A DNA stretch of 64,000 bases from the NCBI GenBank assembly GCA_016706225.1, contig JADJKB010000005.1, positions 806,001 through 870,000 of the forward strand. Reading direction: 5' to 3'. The position numbers and the translations under genes are program-made. Numbering within the stretch: the stretch's first letter is position 1; every line of letters starts with the position of its first letter. The notes below the pieces were generated by a model. The model did no database searches, was not told the origin of the DNA, and saw nothing but the letters and a program-made list of their open reading frames with translations. Shown one piece after another: positions 17,210-27,996 of this stretch. Origin of the DNA: Myxococcales bacterium (lineage in GTDB: Bacteria; Myxococcota_A; Polyangia; Polyangiales; Polyangiaceae).

Positions 17210-19147
17210 TCATCGGCTCGGGTTGGACGACCCCGAGCCAGCCGGCAGCGTCGAACGCGAGAGCGAAGGGGGGCTGCTCTGCGTGCCGAGCGCGCGCGCA
17301 AGCGCTGCCATGACCTCCCGCGGACCGCAGGGTTTGGGCAAGAAGGGATTGTCCACGCGCTGCAAAAAACGCCCGAGCTCCGGATCGCGTATCCCACCGG
17401 ACATGAAGATCCACCGCTCTCTCGGCGTGGAGCTGGCGACGACGGCCGGATCGTCGAACAGCTCGATGCCCGACCGACCCGGCATGAGAATGTCGCAGTA
17501 CACTGCGTCGAACGCCTCACCCGCGGACAGTGCCGTGAGTGCAGGCTCCGCGCTGCCGGCCGTGACCACATCGTGATCCTTGAGGATCCGCGCGAGTGCA
17601 CGCCCCACGCGCGCGTCGTCGTCCACGATCAGGATTCGCGCGCGCTTTCCAGGCTCCGGGGCGCGGGAGAGTCTCGGCGCGCGCGGCAGCGCGGCGTCTC
17701 GTGGGGCGGGAAGGAGGTCGACGCGGAACGTGCTGCCCTTCCCCCGCTCACTCTCGGCGCTCAGCCGGCCGCCGAGACCCTCGATGATACCGTGACTGAG
17801 TGACAGCCCGAGACCGGTTCCGAGGCCCGCGGGCTTCGTCGTGAAGAAGGGCTGAAAGATCCGGGCGAGCACCTCGGGGCGCATGCCCTCTCCGGTGTCC
17901 GAGATCTCGACGTACACCCAACCCGCCTCGTCGAACCCAGTCTTCAGCCGCACCTCGTGCTCTCCCGTCTTGTTCGTGCACGCCTGGGCCGCGTTCACGA
18001 TCAGGTTCAGGAAGACCTGTCCCAGCCGGGCACGGTTGCCCCGCACCGGTGGGATGCTGCCATAGTCCCGGATCAATCTTGCGCGCTGGCGCAGCTCCGA
18101 GGCCGCGATATTCACGGTCGAGTCGAGCAGGGCCTCGAGCTCGACGATTTCCAGCTGATCCCCGGAGTCCCGGGAAAAAAGTCGGAGATCGGCGATGATC
18201 TTCCGCACACGCTCGCCGCCTTCCATCGCGTCGCGCAGAGCTTCGGTCAGCTCCTCTTCCCCGAGCTGGGCGGCGGCGTCGAGCACGAGCGACACGTTGG
18301 TCATCACATAGGTCAACGGGTTGTTGATCTCGTGAGCGATACCGGCGGCCAGGGTTCCCACCGCCGCCATGTGCTCGGTCCTTCGCAGCTCCGCCTCGAG
18401 CAGCCGCAGTTGCTCCGCCGTGATCTCCTGATGCGTGACGTCCCGCCGGAGCTTCAAGAAGAGCGCGCCCGGACTCCCGGGGCGTCGGAGCGGCGAGACA
18501 CACACCTCGTGATCGCGGCTGCGACCTCCGCGTGGGTTGGCCAGGCGAGTGCGGGTCCAGTTGTCCGCCGGAAGGATCTGGCTCTCGTCGAGCGGAAGCT
18601 CCTCGAGCACGCTGGCGCGTAGGGCGGCTAGTTCGAGCCCGGTTTGACGCACGAAGGCGGGGTTTGCGTATTGAATGCGACCGTCGGTGTCGGTGACCTC
18701 GGCGGAGACGGCGAGGTTTGCGATGAAATCGAAGCGAGTCGTCGCAAGTAGACGACAGGCCTCCAGACGGACCGCGAGGTGGTCGCTGGGCTGCTCGCGG
18801 AGGAGCACGTCGTCCGCGCCGCTCGCGAACAAAGCTTCGATGTCGGCCGTGGCCGTGACTGCCGCCAGTACGGTGGTGTCGAAACGCCGTCCGGCCGCCC
18901 GAAGTCGAGCGTCGGCCCGTGCGACGTCGGGTGGCTGGCCGTCGATGACCCACAGACAGGGGAACGACGCGTCGTCGGCCAGGTGGTCATCGGTGAGCTC
19001 CGCTGGGCTGGCGCCGGCGTCCGCCAACCGCGCGCCAAGTGTGGCGTCCATTTGGCCCGAAGCAAAGAAGACGAACACGTGGTCATAGTACCTGGGTTCA
19101 GATCGTGATGCAGTAGGCGGGCGCGGGTCGGAGCCGGCGTCAAACAC
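17210..19147 (-). CDS. Hybrid sensor histidine kinase (receiver-like, PAS, HisKA, HATPase, REC)
   Basis: Soluble hybrid histidine kinase of 645 residues. Residues ~20-140 look like a degenerate receiver (VFVFFASGQMD, CLWVIDGQPPD, LFASGADDVLL). A PAS domain follows at ~140-260. HisKA has the H-box AAGIAHEINNPLTYVMTN. HATPase_c includes NLIVNAAQACTN, DTGEGM and GLGTGLGLSLSHGII. A C-terminal receiver begins RILIVDDDARVG, with the phospho-acceptor Asp expected in DAVYCDILMPGRSG. The GTG at 19147 is the furthest upstream start; an internal ATG at residue 33 would remove the start of the first domain. No partner response regulator is adjacent. Confidence 0.88.
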   Translation of the reverse strand: MFDAGSDPRPPTASRSEPRYYDHVFVFFASGQMDATLGARLADAGASPAELTDDHLADDASFPCLWVIDGQPPDVARADARLRAAGRRFDTTVLAAVTATADIEALFASGADDVLLREQPSDHLAVRLEACRLLATTRFDFIANLAVSAEVTDTDGRIQYANPAFVRQTGLELAALRASVLEELPLDESQILPADNWTRTRLANPRGGRSRDHEVCVSPLRRPGSPGALFLKLRRDVTHQEITAEQLRLLEAELRRTEHMAAVGTLAAGIAHEINNPLTYVMTNVSLVLDAAAQLGEEELTEALRDAMEGGERVRKIIADLRLFSRDSGDQLEIVELEALLDSTVNIAASELRQRARLIRDYGSIPPVRGNRARLGQVFLNLIVNAAQACTNKTGEHEVRLKTGFDEAGWVYVEISDTGEGMRPEVLARIFQPFFTTKPAGLGTGLGLSLSHGIIEGLGGRLSAESERGKGSTFRVDLLPAPRDAALPRAPRLSRAPEPGKRARILIVDDDARVGRALARILKDHDVVTAGSAEPALTALSAGEAFDAVYCDILMPGRSGIELFDDPAVVASSTPRERWIFMSGGIRDPELGRFLQRVDNPFLPKPCGPREVMAALARALGTQSSPPSLSRSTLPAGSGSSNPSR

Positions 19148-19185
19148 GCGTCCTGCCTGGTGGCGCGGGATTTGCGGGCGCCGCT

Positions 19186-20274
19186 TCAGAACTTAGCGGC
19201 CGTTCGCCGCTCTTTGGCCATGCGCAGCTCCGCCGCAAAGACCGAGATCACGATGCCGACTGCACCCAGGGAGAACACCACCAGCATCGGTCCGAGGGCC
19301 CCGGCCAGGGCTGCGACGAGCGTGAGAAACACGAAGGTATCGCGCTTGAAGAGCGGCTGCAGCGCAGCGAAGAGGCCCCCGGAAGTCTCGCTCCCTGGTG
19401 CGCTGATTGGGTACTTCAACAGATCGCCCGAGCCGATGCGGATCAAGTAGCGGTACTCGATGCTGCTCGCGATCAGGCCGCATGCGACCGTGACGGCCCC
19501 CGCCACCAGATACGCGAGGTGCCCGGTCGCGGTGTAGAGGCCCCAGCCCGTCGCACCGAAGAAGCTGTAGTTGGTGACGTCGTCGCCGACGGTGTCGAGC
19601 CACTCTCCCGCCAGGGAGCCGCGGTACGTGACGCGGCTCATCTCGCCGTCACAGCCGTCGAGAATGCTCTGCATCTGGAACAAGAACGCGCCGAGCGCCA
19701 TCGAAGCGTAGTCGCCCCGTGACGCCAGCCACGCCCCGAACAGGCCAACGGCCAGAATGGCGACCGAGACCTGGTTCGGCCTGAGCGGAGTCTTCACCAG
19801 CCAGCGCGAGATCGACAGCGACACGTAGCGGTTCAGCCAGCGGCTGGTCCAGCCGTCCTGGGGTTTGCGCAAGGCGCGGAACAGCGCCTGCTCGGCGCGC
19901 CGTGCGCTCTCTCGGTCGACGACGTCGATGGCCTCGAAGCCGAAGGGTACCTCGACGACAAAAGGCTCCCGGGCGAGGTCGCGCTCTTCCGTGAGTGCGC
20001 CGGAGGCCGCGAGCAGCTTGAAGAGCTGCCGGTGTACGACGAGGCTCGCCGGCGCGATGACGCGTGACGCATCCGCTGGCGGGGTGTCCTCGATCGGCAG
20101 CCTGAGTCTCGGGTCGTCGAGCAGAGGACGCAGTGCGGCTTGCGTCGCTGAGACCACGAGGGCCGATGCGCCGCCGGCCTGGGCATCGAGCGCCAGGCGG
20201 AGCGCCAGTGACAGCCCGCCGACTCGGCGTGAGGCGTCCCCGTTCGGGGGTGAAAGCACGAGTACCCAGCTCAC
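19186..20274 (-). CDS. CDP-alcohol phosphatidyltransferase with N-terminal nucleotidyltransferase-like domain
   Basis: Membrane enzyme of about 362 residues. The C-terminal half carries the CDP-alcohol phosphotransferase signature as DGCDGEMSR-x8-GEWLDTVGDD; all four metal-binding Asp are present and the usual Ala before Arg is Ser. Several TM helices flank it (AILAVGLFGAWLASRG, AYLVAGAVTVACGLIASS). The N-terminal ~150 residues (WVLVLSPPNGDASRRVGGLSLALRLAL) resemble a nucleotidyltransferase domain, as in bifunctional inositol-phosphate cytidylyltransferase/phosphotransferase enzymes, so it may make an inositol-type phospholipid or a compatible-solute precursor. The GTG at 20274 leaves promoter room before the divergent gene at 20331; a GTG at 20313 is the alternative. 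Confidence 0.75.
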   Translation of the reverse strand: MSWVLVLSPPNGDASRRVGGLSLALRLALDAQAGGASALVVSATQAALRPLLDDPRLRLPIEDTPPADASRVIAPASLVVHRQLFKLLAASGALTEERDLAREPFVVEVPFGFEAIDVVDRESARRAEQALFRALRKPQDGWTSRWLNRYVSLSISRWLVKTPLRPNQVSVAILAVGLFGAWLASRGDYASMALGAFLFQMQSILDGCDGEMSRVTYRGSLAGEWLDTVGDDVTNYSFFGATGWGLYTATGHLAYLVAGAVTVACGLIASSIEYRYLIRIGSGDLLKYPISAPGSETSGGLFAALQPLFKRDTFVFLTLVAALAGALGPMLVVFSLGAVGIVISVFAAELRMAKERRTAAKF

Positions 20275-20330
20275 CAGGCGGATTCTTAGCACCGGAGCCG
20301 GCGCGACCCGCACGTGATAAGACCCCGGTC

Positions 20331-22340
20331 ATGCTTGGCCGCTGCTGGACGCTTGGGCTGCTCCTGTCCTTGGTTTCGGGTTGTGCGCTCGAGGACGATC
20401 CCGCCCACGTCAGCGGTGAGAGCATCTACATCGCGCCGGCGGCGCTCAGTGACCTCTCCGAAGAGACCTTCTTCGATCACCCTTGGCCGAGCGACCTGCG
20501 CAAAGAGTCTGACGGTTTCATTCGCTTCGAAGGCTTCCCGAACCCGCGCAAGAAACCCATCCTGATCGGCTACATCGAGTCCCTGCAGGGTGTGCTCACC
20601 GGATTTTCGCCCGCGGCTCCCGGGTTCCTGCGCTTCACGACGCCGCTCGCCGAGAGCTCACTGCCCACGCCCAGCGACTCCCTGGACCCGAGCGCGAGCG
20701 TGCAGCTCATCGACATCGAACCCTCCTCGGCGGAGTACGGGGAACGCAAGCGCGTCAGCCTGTTTTTTCGAGCGGACGTCGGGGCCTACTGGCCCGAGAA
20801 CACGCTGGCGTTCATGCCGACGCTCGGGTACCCGCTCTTGCCATCGACTCGCTATGCGCTGGTCGTGACCAACGCGGTGCGGGCCAAGGACAGCGGGCTC
20901 GTCGAGCCATCGGCCGATCTGAGGGCGGTGCTCGGCCGTGATCCCGCGAGTGGCTCCACGGCCACGGCCGGTGACGCGCTCGCAGACGCGGTGACCGAGC
21001 TCGAGACCGCCGGCATTTCGCGCAGCACGATCGTGCACCTGGCAGTGTTCACGACCAACGATCCCGTGGCGGAGACCGCGAAGATCCGCGACTTCGTGCT
21101 CCAGAGCTATCCCGCACCGAAGCTGCTCGACGGCACGCTGAGCAAAGCTGAACAGTCCGGCTTCTACGACACGTACGAGGGACGCTATGGCCCGACGCCG
21201 AACTTTCAGAAGGGCAAGATCCCCTTCGTCAAGATCGCCGACGGCGGGCAGCTCTCGTTCGATGCGAAGGGTGAGCCCGTCGTGGTCAACGACTTCGACC
21301 TGCGTTTTGCCATCACCGTGCCCAAAGAGAGCGCGTGCCCGATGCCCGCGAAGGGCTACCCCATCGTGCTCTACGCCCACGGCACCGGCGGCAACTACCG
21401 CAGCTTCATCGGCAGCAAACGCGAGGGCACGGCGCTGGCCAAACGCTGCATCGCCACCATCGGCATCGATCAGATCTTCCACGGCGACCGTCCCGGGGCG
21501 GACGCCGGCAAGCCCGAGTTCCTGTTCTTCAACGTGCAGAACCCGATCGCCGTCCGGGCCAACGGTCCGCAATCGGCCATCGACGTGGTGCAGCAGGCGC
21601 GTTTGTTCACGGACACGAAGCTGACGATCCCGGCCTCGGTCACGCTGGGTTCGGAGATCCGCTTCGACGCCGACAGGCTGGCGTTCATGGGACACTCCCA
21701 GGGCGGCTTGAACGGGCCGATCTTCCTGGCGGTGGACGACCAGGCGCGGGGCGGAATGCTGAGCGGGTCGGGCAGCATGATCAGCATTGCCCTGCTCGAG
21801 AAGACGGCGCCGCTGGACATCGCGGGCCTGGTCAAGACCGTCTTCTTGGGGCTCCTGGGCGACGAGGTCGACGAGCTGAACCTGTTTCACCCGGCCATGT
21901 GCCTCGCGCAGAGCATCGTCGATCCCACCGACCCGATTCACTACGTCCCGATGATCGCGACGCGCCCGCGAGACGGTTTCTTGCCAAAGAGCGTGATGAT
22001 GACGGAGGGAGTGAACGAGGACGGCAGCGGGGACAGCTACTCGCCGCCGCACGGCATCGAGGTGCAGGCGGTGGCCCTGGGCCTGCCGCCGCAGACGCCG
22101 GTGATCCACGAGATCGCAGAGCTCGAGTGGGGCGACGTGGTGCCGGTGACGATTCCGCCCGAGGGGCTCAGCGGCAATCTGGCGAACGGCGCCGCGAGCG
22201 GTGTGCTCGCTCAGTGGCTTGCGTCGGATGCGAGCGACGGGCATTACGTGCTTTACGACATCCCGGCGGCCATGAACCAGGCCGCGGGCTTCGTCGAGAA
22301 CTTGATGAGCGATCCCAAGGGGCGGGTTCCGGCGCCGTAA
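20331..22340 (+). CDS. Alpha/beta-hydrolase lipoprotein
   Basis: Lipoprotein of 669 residues with signal peptide MLGRCWTLGLLLSLVSGC and a lipobox Cys. The mature part begins with a segment typical of large bacterial lipase/esterase lipoproteins (FDHPWPSDLRKESDGFIRFEGFPNP). It continues to an alpha/beta-hydrolase core: VLYAHGTGGNYRSF suggests the oxyanion region and FMGHSQGGLNGP the nucleophile elbow with Ser. The C-terminal His may lie in SYSPPHGIEVQ. Esterase or lipase activity on a surface or extracellular substrate is the likely role; the substrate is unknown. A long antisense frame over the whole gene is a shadow. Confidence 0.75.
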   Translation: MLGRCWTLGLLLSLVSGCALEDDPAHVSGESIYIAPAALSDLSEETFFDHPWPSDLRKESDGFIRFEGFPNPRKKPILIGYIESLQGVLTGFSPAAPGFLRFTTPLAESSLPTPSDSLDPSASVQLIDIEPSSAEYGERKRVSLFFRADVGAYWPENTLAFMPTLGYPLLPSTRYALVVTNAVRAKDSGLVEPSADLRAVLGRDPASGSTATAGDALADAVTELETAGISRSTIVHLAVFTTNDPVAETAKIRDFVLQSYPAPKLLDGTLSKAEQSGFYDTYEGRYGPTPNFQKGKIPFVKIADGGQLSFDAKGEPVVVNDFDLRFAITVPKESACPMPAKGYPIVLYAHGTGGNYRSFIGSKREGTALAKRCIATIGIDQIFHGDRPGADAGKPEFLFFNVQNPIAVRANGPQSAIDVVQQARLFTDTKLTIPASVTLGSEIRFDADRLAFMGHSQGGLNGPIFLAVDDQARGGMLSGSGSMISIALLEKTAPLDIAGLVKTVFLGLLGDEVDELNLFHPAMCLAQSIVDPTDPIHYVPMIATRPRDGFLPKSVMMTEGVNEDGSGDSYSPPHGIEVQAVALGLPPQTPVIHEIAELEWGDVVPVTIPPEGLSGNLANGAASGVLAQWLASDASDGHYVLYDIPAAMNQAAGFVENLMSDPKGRVPAP

Positions 22341-22398
22341 TGTCGGTGGGTCGCGGACCAACGAAGCGTCTTGCCCGGGGGGCGGACTGCCGATTGCC

Positions 22399-23724
22399 AT
22401 GACTGAAGCGCGGTCGATGGAGGCGGACGTCGTGGTCATCGGCGGGGGGCCTGCGGGCTCCACGGTCGCGACCGTCCTGGCGCGGAAGGGCCACGCGGTG
22501 CTGCTGCTCGAGCGCGAACGTCATCCCCGCTTTCACATCGGCGAGTCGCTGCTGCCCGCCAACATCCCCATCTTGGAGCGGCTGGGTGTGCTCGAGGCGG
22601 TCCGTGAGATCGGCGTCGAGAAGCTCGGCGCGGATTTCCCCTCCGCGGACGGCACGCGCCGCAACGTGTACCGCTTCGATCGCGCGCTCGGGCAAACGCC
22701 GGGTTACGCGTTCCAGGTCGAGCGCGCTGAGTTCGATCAGCTGCTGTTCCAGCACGCCATCGCGCAGGGCGTCGATGCTCGCGAGGGCGTCCGCGTGACG
22801 GGGGTCACGCTGTCCGATGCGGGCGTGACGCTCGAGGCCGAAGGCGACTCGCTGGCTAGCTCGACCATCCGCGCGCGCTACGTGGTCGACGCAACGGGTC
22901 GGGACGCCTTCCTGGGCAAGCTGCTCGGCCTGCACCGCAAACACCCGGTCCACCAGAGTGCCGCGGTTTTCGCCCACTTCCGGGGTGTCACGCCGCGGAC
23001 GGGTGAAGAAGCGGGGAACATCAGCATCTACTCCCACGACCGCGGCTGGGCCTGGATCATCCCGCTGCGCGACGGGCTCGTCAGCGCGGGGGTCGTGGCG
23101 GATCCCGACTTGTTCAAGACTCGCAACGAGCCGCTGCCCGAGTTCTTGCGCCGGTTGCTTGCCGGGATCCCCGATGCGGCGGCGCGCATGAGTGAGGCTG
23201 TGATCGTTGGTAATCAGCACGCGAGCGGCAACTACTCGTACCTGTGTGATCGCCTCACCGGTCCGCGCTGGATCATGGCGGGTGACGCGGGTGCGTTCGT
23301 CGACCCCGTGTTCTCGACCGGCGTGTACCTTGCGATGCGCTCCGCGGAGAAGGCAGCCGCGGTCGTCGACGGCGCGCTGCGGGAGCCCGGACGGGAGCGC
23401 GCGCTGCAGCGGGCCTTCGAGCGCCAGACCTGGGAGGGGTTGCGGGCGCTGTCGTGGTTCATTCTGCGCTTCACGACTCCCGCGATGCGCTGGCTGTTCG
23501 ACCACCCGCAGAATGGGTTGAAGCTCGAGCAGGCGGTGATCTCGATGCTCGCCGGCGATGTCTTCGAGAACCCCGGCGTCCGGTGGCGCCTCGCGATCTT
23601 CAAGCTGCTCTATTACGCCGTCGCGCTGAGGATGTTACCGGCCACGCTGCGAGACCGCCGACGCCGGCGCCAGCACGTGAACGCCGTGTTTTCCGGCGGG
23701 ACCACCAAACAAGATCCGGCCTGA
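22399..23724 (+). CDS. Flavin-dependent halogenase-like FAD monooxygenase
   Basis: FAD enzyme of 441 residues. The N-terminal VVIGGGPAGSTVATVLARKG is the dinucleotide-binding fold. HPRFHIGESLLPANI and EKLGADF are typical of the halogenase/GG-reductase group. GWAWIIPLRDG at ~212-222 matches the WxWxIP signature that separates flavin-dependent halogenases from ordinary monooxygenases. GDAGAFVDPVFSTGVYLAM is the second FAD motif. The expected reaction uses FADH2, O2 and halide to halogenate an aromatic substrate; no biosynthetic cluster or flavin reductase is adjacent, so substrate and even halogenation are unproven. A geranylgeranyl-reductase-like or hydroxylase role is the alternative. It follows the hydrolase by 58 bp in the same direction. 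Confidence 0.75.
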   Translation: MTEARSMEADVVVIGGGPAGSTVATVLARKGHAVLLLERERHPRFHIGESLLPANIPILERLGVLEAVREIGVEKLGADFPSADGTRRNVYRFDRALGQTPGYAFQVERAEFDQLLFQHAIAQGVDAREGVRVTGVTLSDAGVTLEAEGDSLASSTIRARYVVDATGRDAFLGKLLGLHRKHPVHQSAAVFAHFRGVTPRTGEEAGNISIYSHDRGWAWIIPLRDGLVSAGVVADPDLFKTRNEPLPEFLRRLLAGIPDAAARMSEAVIVGNQHASGNYSYLCDRLTGPRWIMAGDAGAFVDPVFSTGVYLAMRSAEKAAAVVDGALREPGRERALQRAFERQTWEGLRALSWFILRFTTPAMRWLFDHPQNGLKLEQAVISMLAGDVFENPGVRWRLAIFKLLYYAVALRMLPATLRDRRRRRQHVNAVFSGGTTKQDPA

Positions 23725-23794
23725 GTGTCACCGGTGTTTCGAGTCCAAGGACTCCGCAGGCGGCGGTGTCCGACCACGACGCGGAGACCAGAGC

Positions 23795-24391
23795 ATGCAA
23801 GGCCCCTATCGCACGCGGGTGAATCCCCCGGCAGAGTTCGATGATTTCTGGCGTCGTGTGGAGCGGCGCCGGCGCGCCCTCGGTCGGCTGCCCCGGGTCT
23901 CGGCAGTGTTCGTGCTGCTGCCGACACTGGCATTCTCGACGCTCGAGCTCCTGAGCCCCGCGCCGCCATCGGCTCCAGCGCTCGTGCGGCGTTCCATCGG
24001 GTTGTCGATGCGCGAGCCCTTCGGCCTCGTGGTTGCGGCGCGAGGGGCGACGGCACGAACGGGCGCGCTTCCCCCGGGAGTTCCTCGCCCCGAGCTTGGC
24101 GCCGCGCAGCTCGGGGCGGTTCAGGCCGCCATCACGGCGGACGCCAGCGCGAGCCTGTCCAGGTGTTACGCCAAGGCGCGCGAGCACGAGCCATTACTCT
24201 CCGGCGCGCTCGTGGTTGCCGTGGCCGTGAAGCCAGGTCGTGAAGCGCGGGCGGTGGCAACGGGGCGAGTCGAGCTCCTGGCCTCCCTCGGCCGCTGCGC
24301 ATCGCGGGCGCTCGAAGACGTGCGCTACCCCGCGTCGAAGGAGTTGCTCTGGATCCACTATCCGCTGTGGTTCGAGGCTTCGCCGGGCTGA
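23795..24391 (+). CDS. Inner-membrane-anchored protein with AgmX/TonB-like C-terminal domain
   Basis: 198-residue protein. A single TM helix near residues 37-53 (SAVFVLLPTLAFSTLELL) follows a basic N-terminus. The C-terminal ~90 residues (LSRCYAKAREHEPLLSGALV, SLGRCASRALEDVRYP) fit the two-Cys domain found at the end of many myxobacterial AgmX/PglI- and TonB-like proteins: CY near the start, G-x-hydrophobic strand in the middle, C plus an aromatic/Pro end. Likely a periplasmic protein-interaction or energy-transduction domain. It lacks the long Pro linker of classical TonB. Function beyond this is unknown. Confidence 0.6.
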   Translation: MQGPYRTRVNPPAEFDDFWRRVERRRRALGRLPRVSAVFVLLPTLAFSTLELLSPAPPSAPALVRRSIGLSMREPFGLVVAARGATARTGALPPGVPRPELGAAQLGAVQAAITADASASLSRCYAKAREHEPLLSGALVVAVAVKPGREARAVATGRVELLASLGRCASRALEDVRYPASKELLWIHYPLWFEASPG

Positions 24392-24579
24392 GGCTGGGGT
24401 TGGGTGGTGCCGCCCTCGCGCGTCGCGCGTCGCGGGCATGTGAGTCCATGTAGGCGCGTGCTTCGTGATCGGCCGGCCGATCGGGAAGCGCGTGCGAGAT
24501 TTTTGTCCGAAACAAGATCGACAAGTGATGTTTTTTTTGATCTAACGCGTGACCGAGTAGAACGGATTCAGCGGACAGC
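24392..24579 (+). promoter_or_regulatory. AT-rich leader upstream of SNF2 gene
   Basis: The 188-bp gap is markedly richer in A/T than its surroundings between 24480 and 24560 (GAGATTTTTGTCCGAAAC, TGATGTTTTTTTTGATC), consistent with promoter or leader DNA for the helicase. No clear sigma-70 hexamers were assigned. Confidence 0.3.
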
Positions 24580-26916
<2,337 letters not shown>

Positions 26917-26955
26917 AGGCTCAATGCGGTCTCCGCCGCCCGGCTCAGCTCAGCG

Positions 26956-27927
26956 TCACTCGTCGCCCGGACCCTCGTCGATCAGGGCCGGTGCGGACTT
27001 GACGAGCCAGGTGGACGGCTCGGTGTTCTGGCCAATGTCGCAATGGAAGTGGTTGCGATGGGCCGAGTTGTAGTTCGGCGTGAGGATCGTGCCGAACACG
27101 TGCGACGTCGAGAGATCACAGGCCAAGGAGTAGAGCTCCTTGCTGATCCCGGTCTGAGCGGCCAGGGCCTTGGTGCACGTCTCCGACGACGAGCCCGACC
27201 ACTGGACGAAGTGAGCAGGGTTGTTCACGTCGTAGACCTTGCCGTCGTCCTTGTAGAGGTAACGAATGTCGACCGCGCGACCCCAGGAGTGGTTCGAATA
27301 TCCGCTGTACGGGGCCACCGTGCAGTCCGGCTCCGGATCGTTGGGGCCCCGGCAGAAGTTGGTCGTCGACCAGGCGCAGCAGCAGCGATAACAGTACGAG
27401 CCGAGCGTCCCGATCTTGTGAATGCCGTGGGCCTTCAGCACCTCGGCCATGTCCCACAGGTGCAACACGAATTTACACGCCATCGGATCTTTCGCGACCG
27501 AATCGGTGTCGGTGCTGGCGATCAGGACGTCGTTCAGCTTGCCGGTCAGCTTGACCGCATCGACCACACCCTTGGCCGTGGTCTGGGTGTAACCAACGCC
27601 GAGTTTGTCCAGCTCTTCGAGACAGGTGAGGGGAGCGCCGCCCGTGCCGCCGCTGCCGCTGCTGCCACCGCTGCTCGTGCCGCCGGTGCCGGTGCCGGCG
27701 GCGCCGCCGACCGCGCTGCCTGCCGAGCCTCCGCTCGCGCCGCTGCCTGATGCACCGCCGCTGCCGCCGACCCCGGCGCTTCCGCCGGTGACCCCGCCGT
27801 CGGTACCCGCCGCGCCGCCCGAGCTCGAACCACCACCGCCGCCGCTTCCGCCGTCGTCGCCGCAGGCGACCAGGCAAGCAGCGACAATCCAAGCACCCAG
27901 GCCGAACCGGAGAGAGCGGAGGAGCAT
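26956..27927 (-). CDS. Gly-rich lipoprotein with M15-type (VanY/extensin-like) peptidase domain
   Basis: Exported lipoprotein of 323 residues. The signal peptide (LGAWIVAACLVAC) ends at a lipobox Cys and is followed by a ~75-residue Gly/Ser/Ala linker. The catalytic domain includes SNHSWGRAVDI, matching the SxHxxGxAxD zinc motif of M15 D-Ala-D-Ala carboxypeptidases, and RNHFHCD, which supplies the second HxH ligand. Several paired Cys (CYRCCCAW, CKFVLH) suggest disulfides. The likely role is peptidoglycan peptide trimming or another secreted Zn-peptidase function. Divergent from threonine synthase, 69 bp between starts. Confidence 0.75.
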   Translation of the reverse strand: MLLRSLRFGLGAWIVAACLVACGDDGGSGGGGGSSSGGAAGTDGGVTGGSAGVGGSGGASGSGASGGSAGSAVGGAAGTGTGGTSSGGSSGSGGTGGAPLTCLEELDKLGVGYTQTTAKGVVDAVKLTGKLNDVLIASTDTDSVAKDPMACKFVLHLWDMAEVLKAHGIHKIGTLGSYCYRCCCAWSTTNFCRGPNDPEPDCTVAPYSGYSNHSWGRAVDIRYLYKDDGKVYDVNNPAHFVQWSGSSSETCTKALAAQTGISKELYSLACDLSTSHVFGTILTPNYNSAHRNHFHCDIGQNTEPSTWLVKSAPALIDEGPGDE

Positions 27928-27996
27928 TGTTTGTCTCGAATACACGCGCTCTCGGCTTTGCGTCAACGCTCGCCCCGACCATACTCCCTTGCCGCG

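Noticed and set aside
20658..22463. 601-codon antisense ORF opposite the hydrolase
   Set aside because: The plus strand has a signal peptide, lipobox and GHSQGG motif; the antisense product is His/Arg/Asp-rich without domains.
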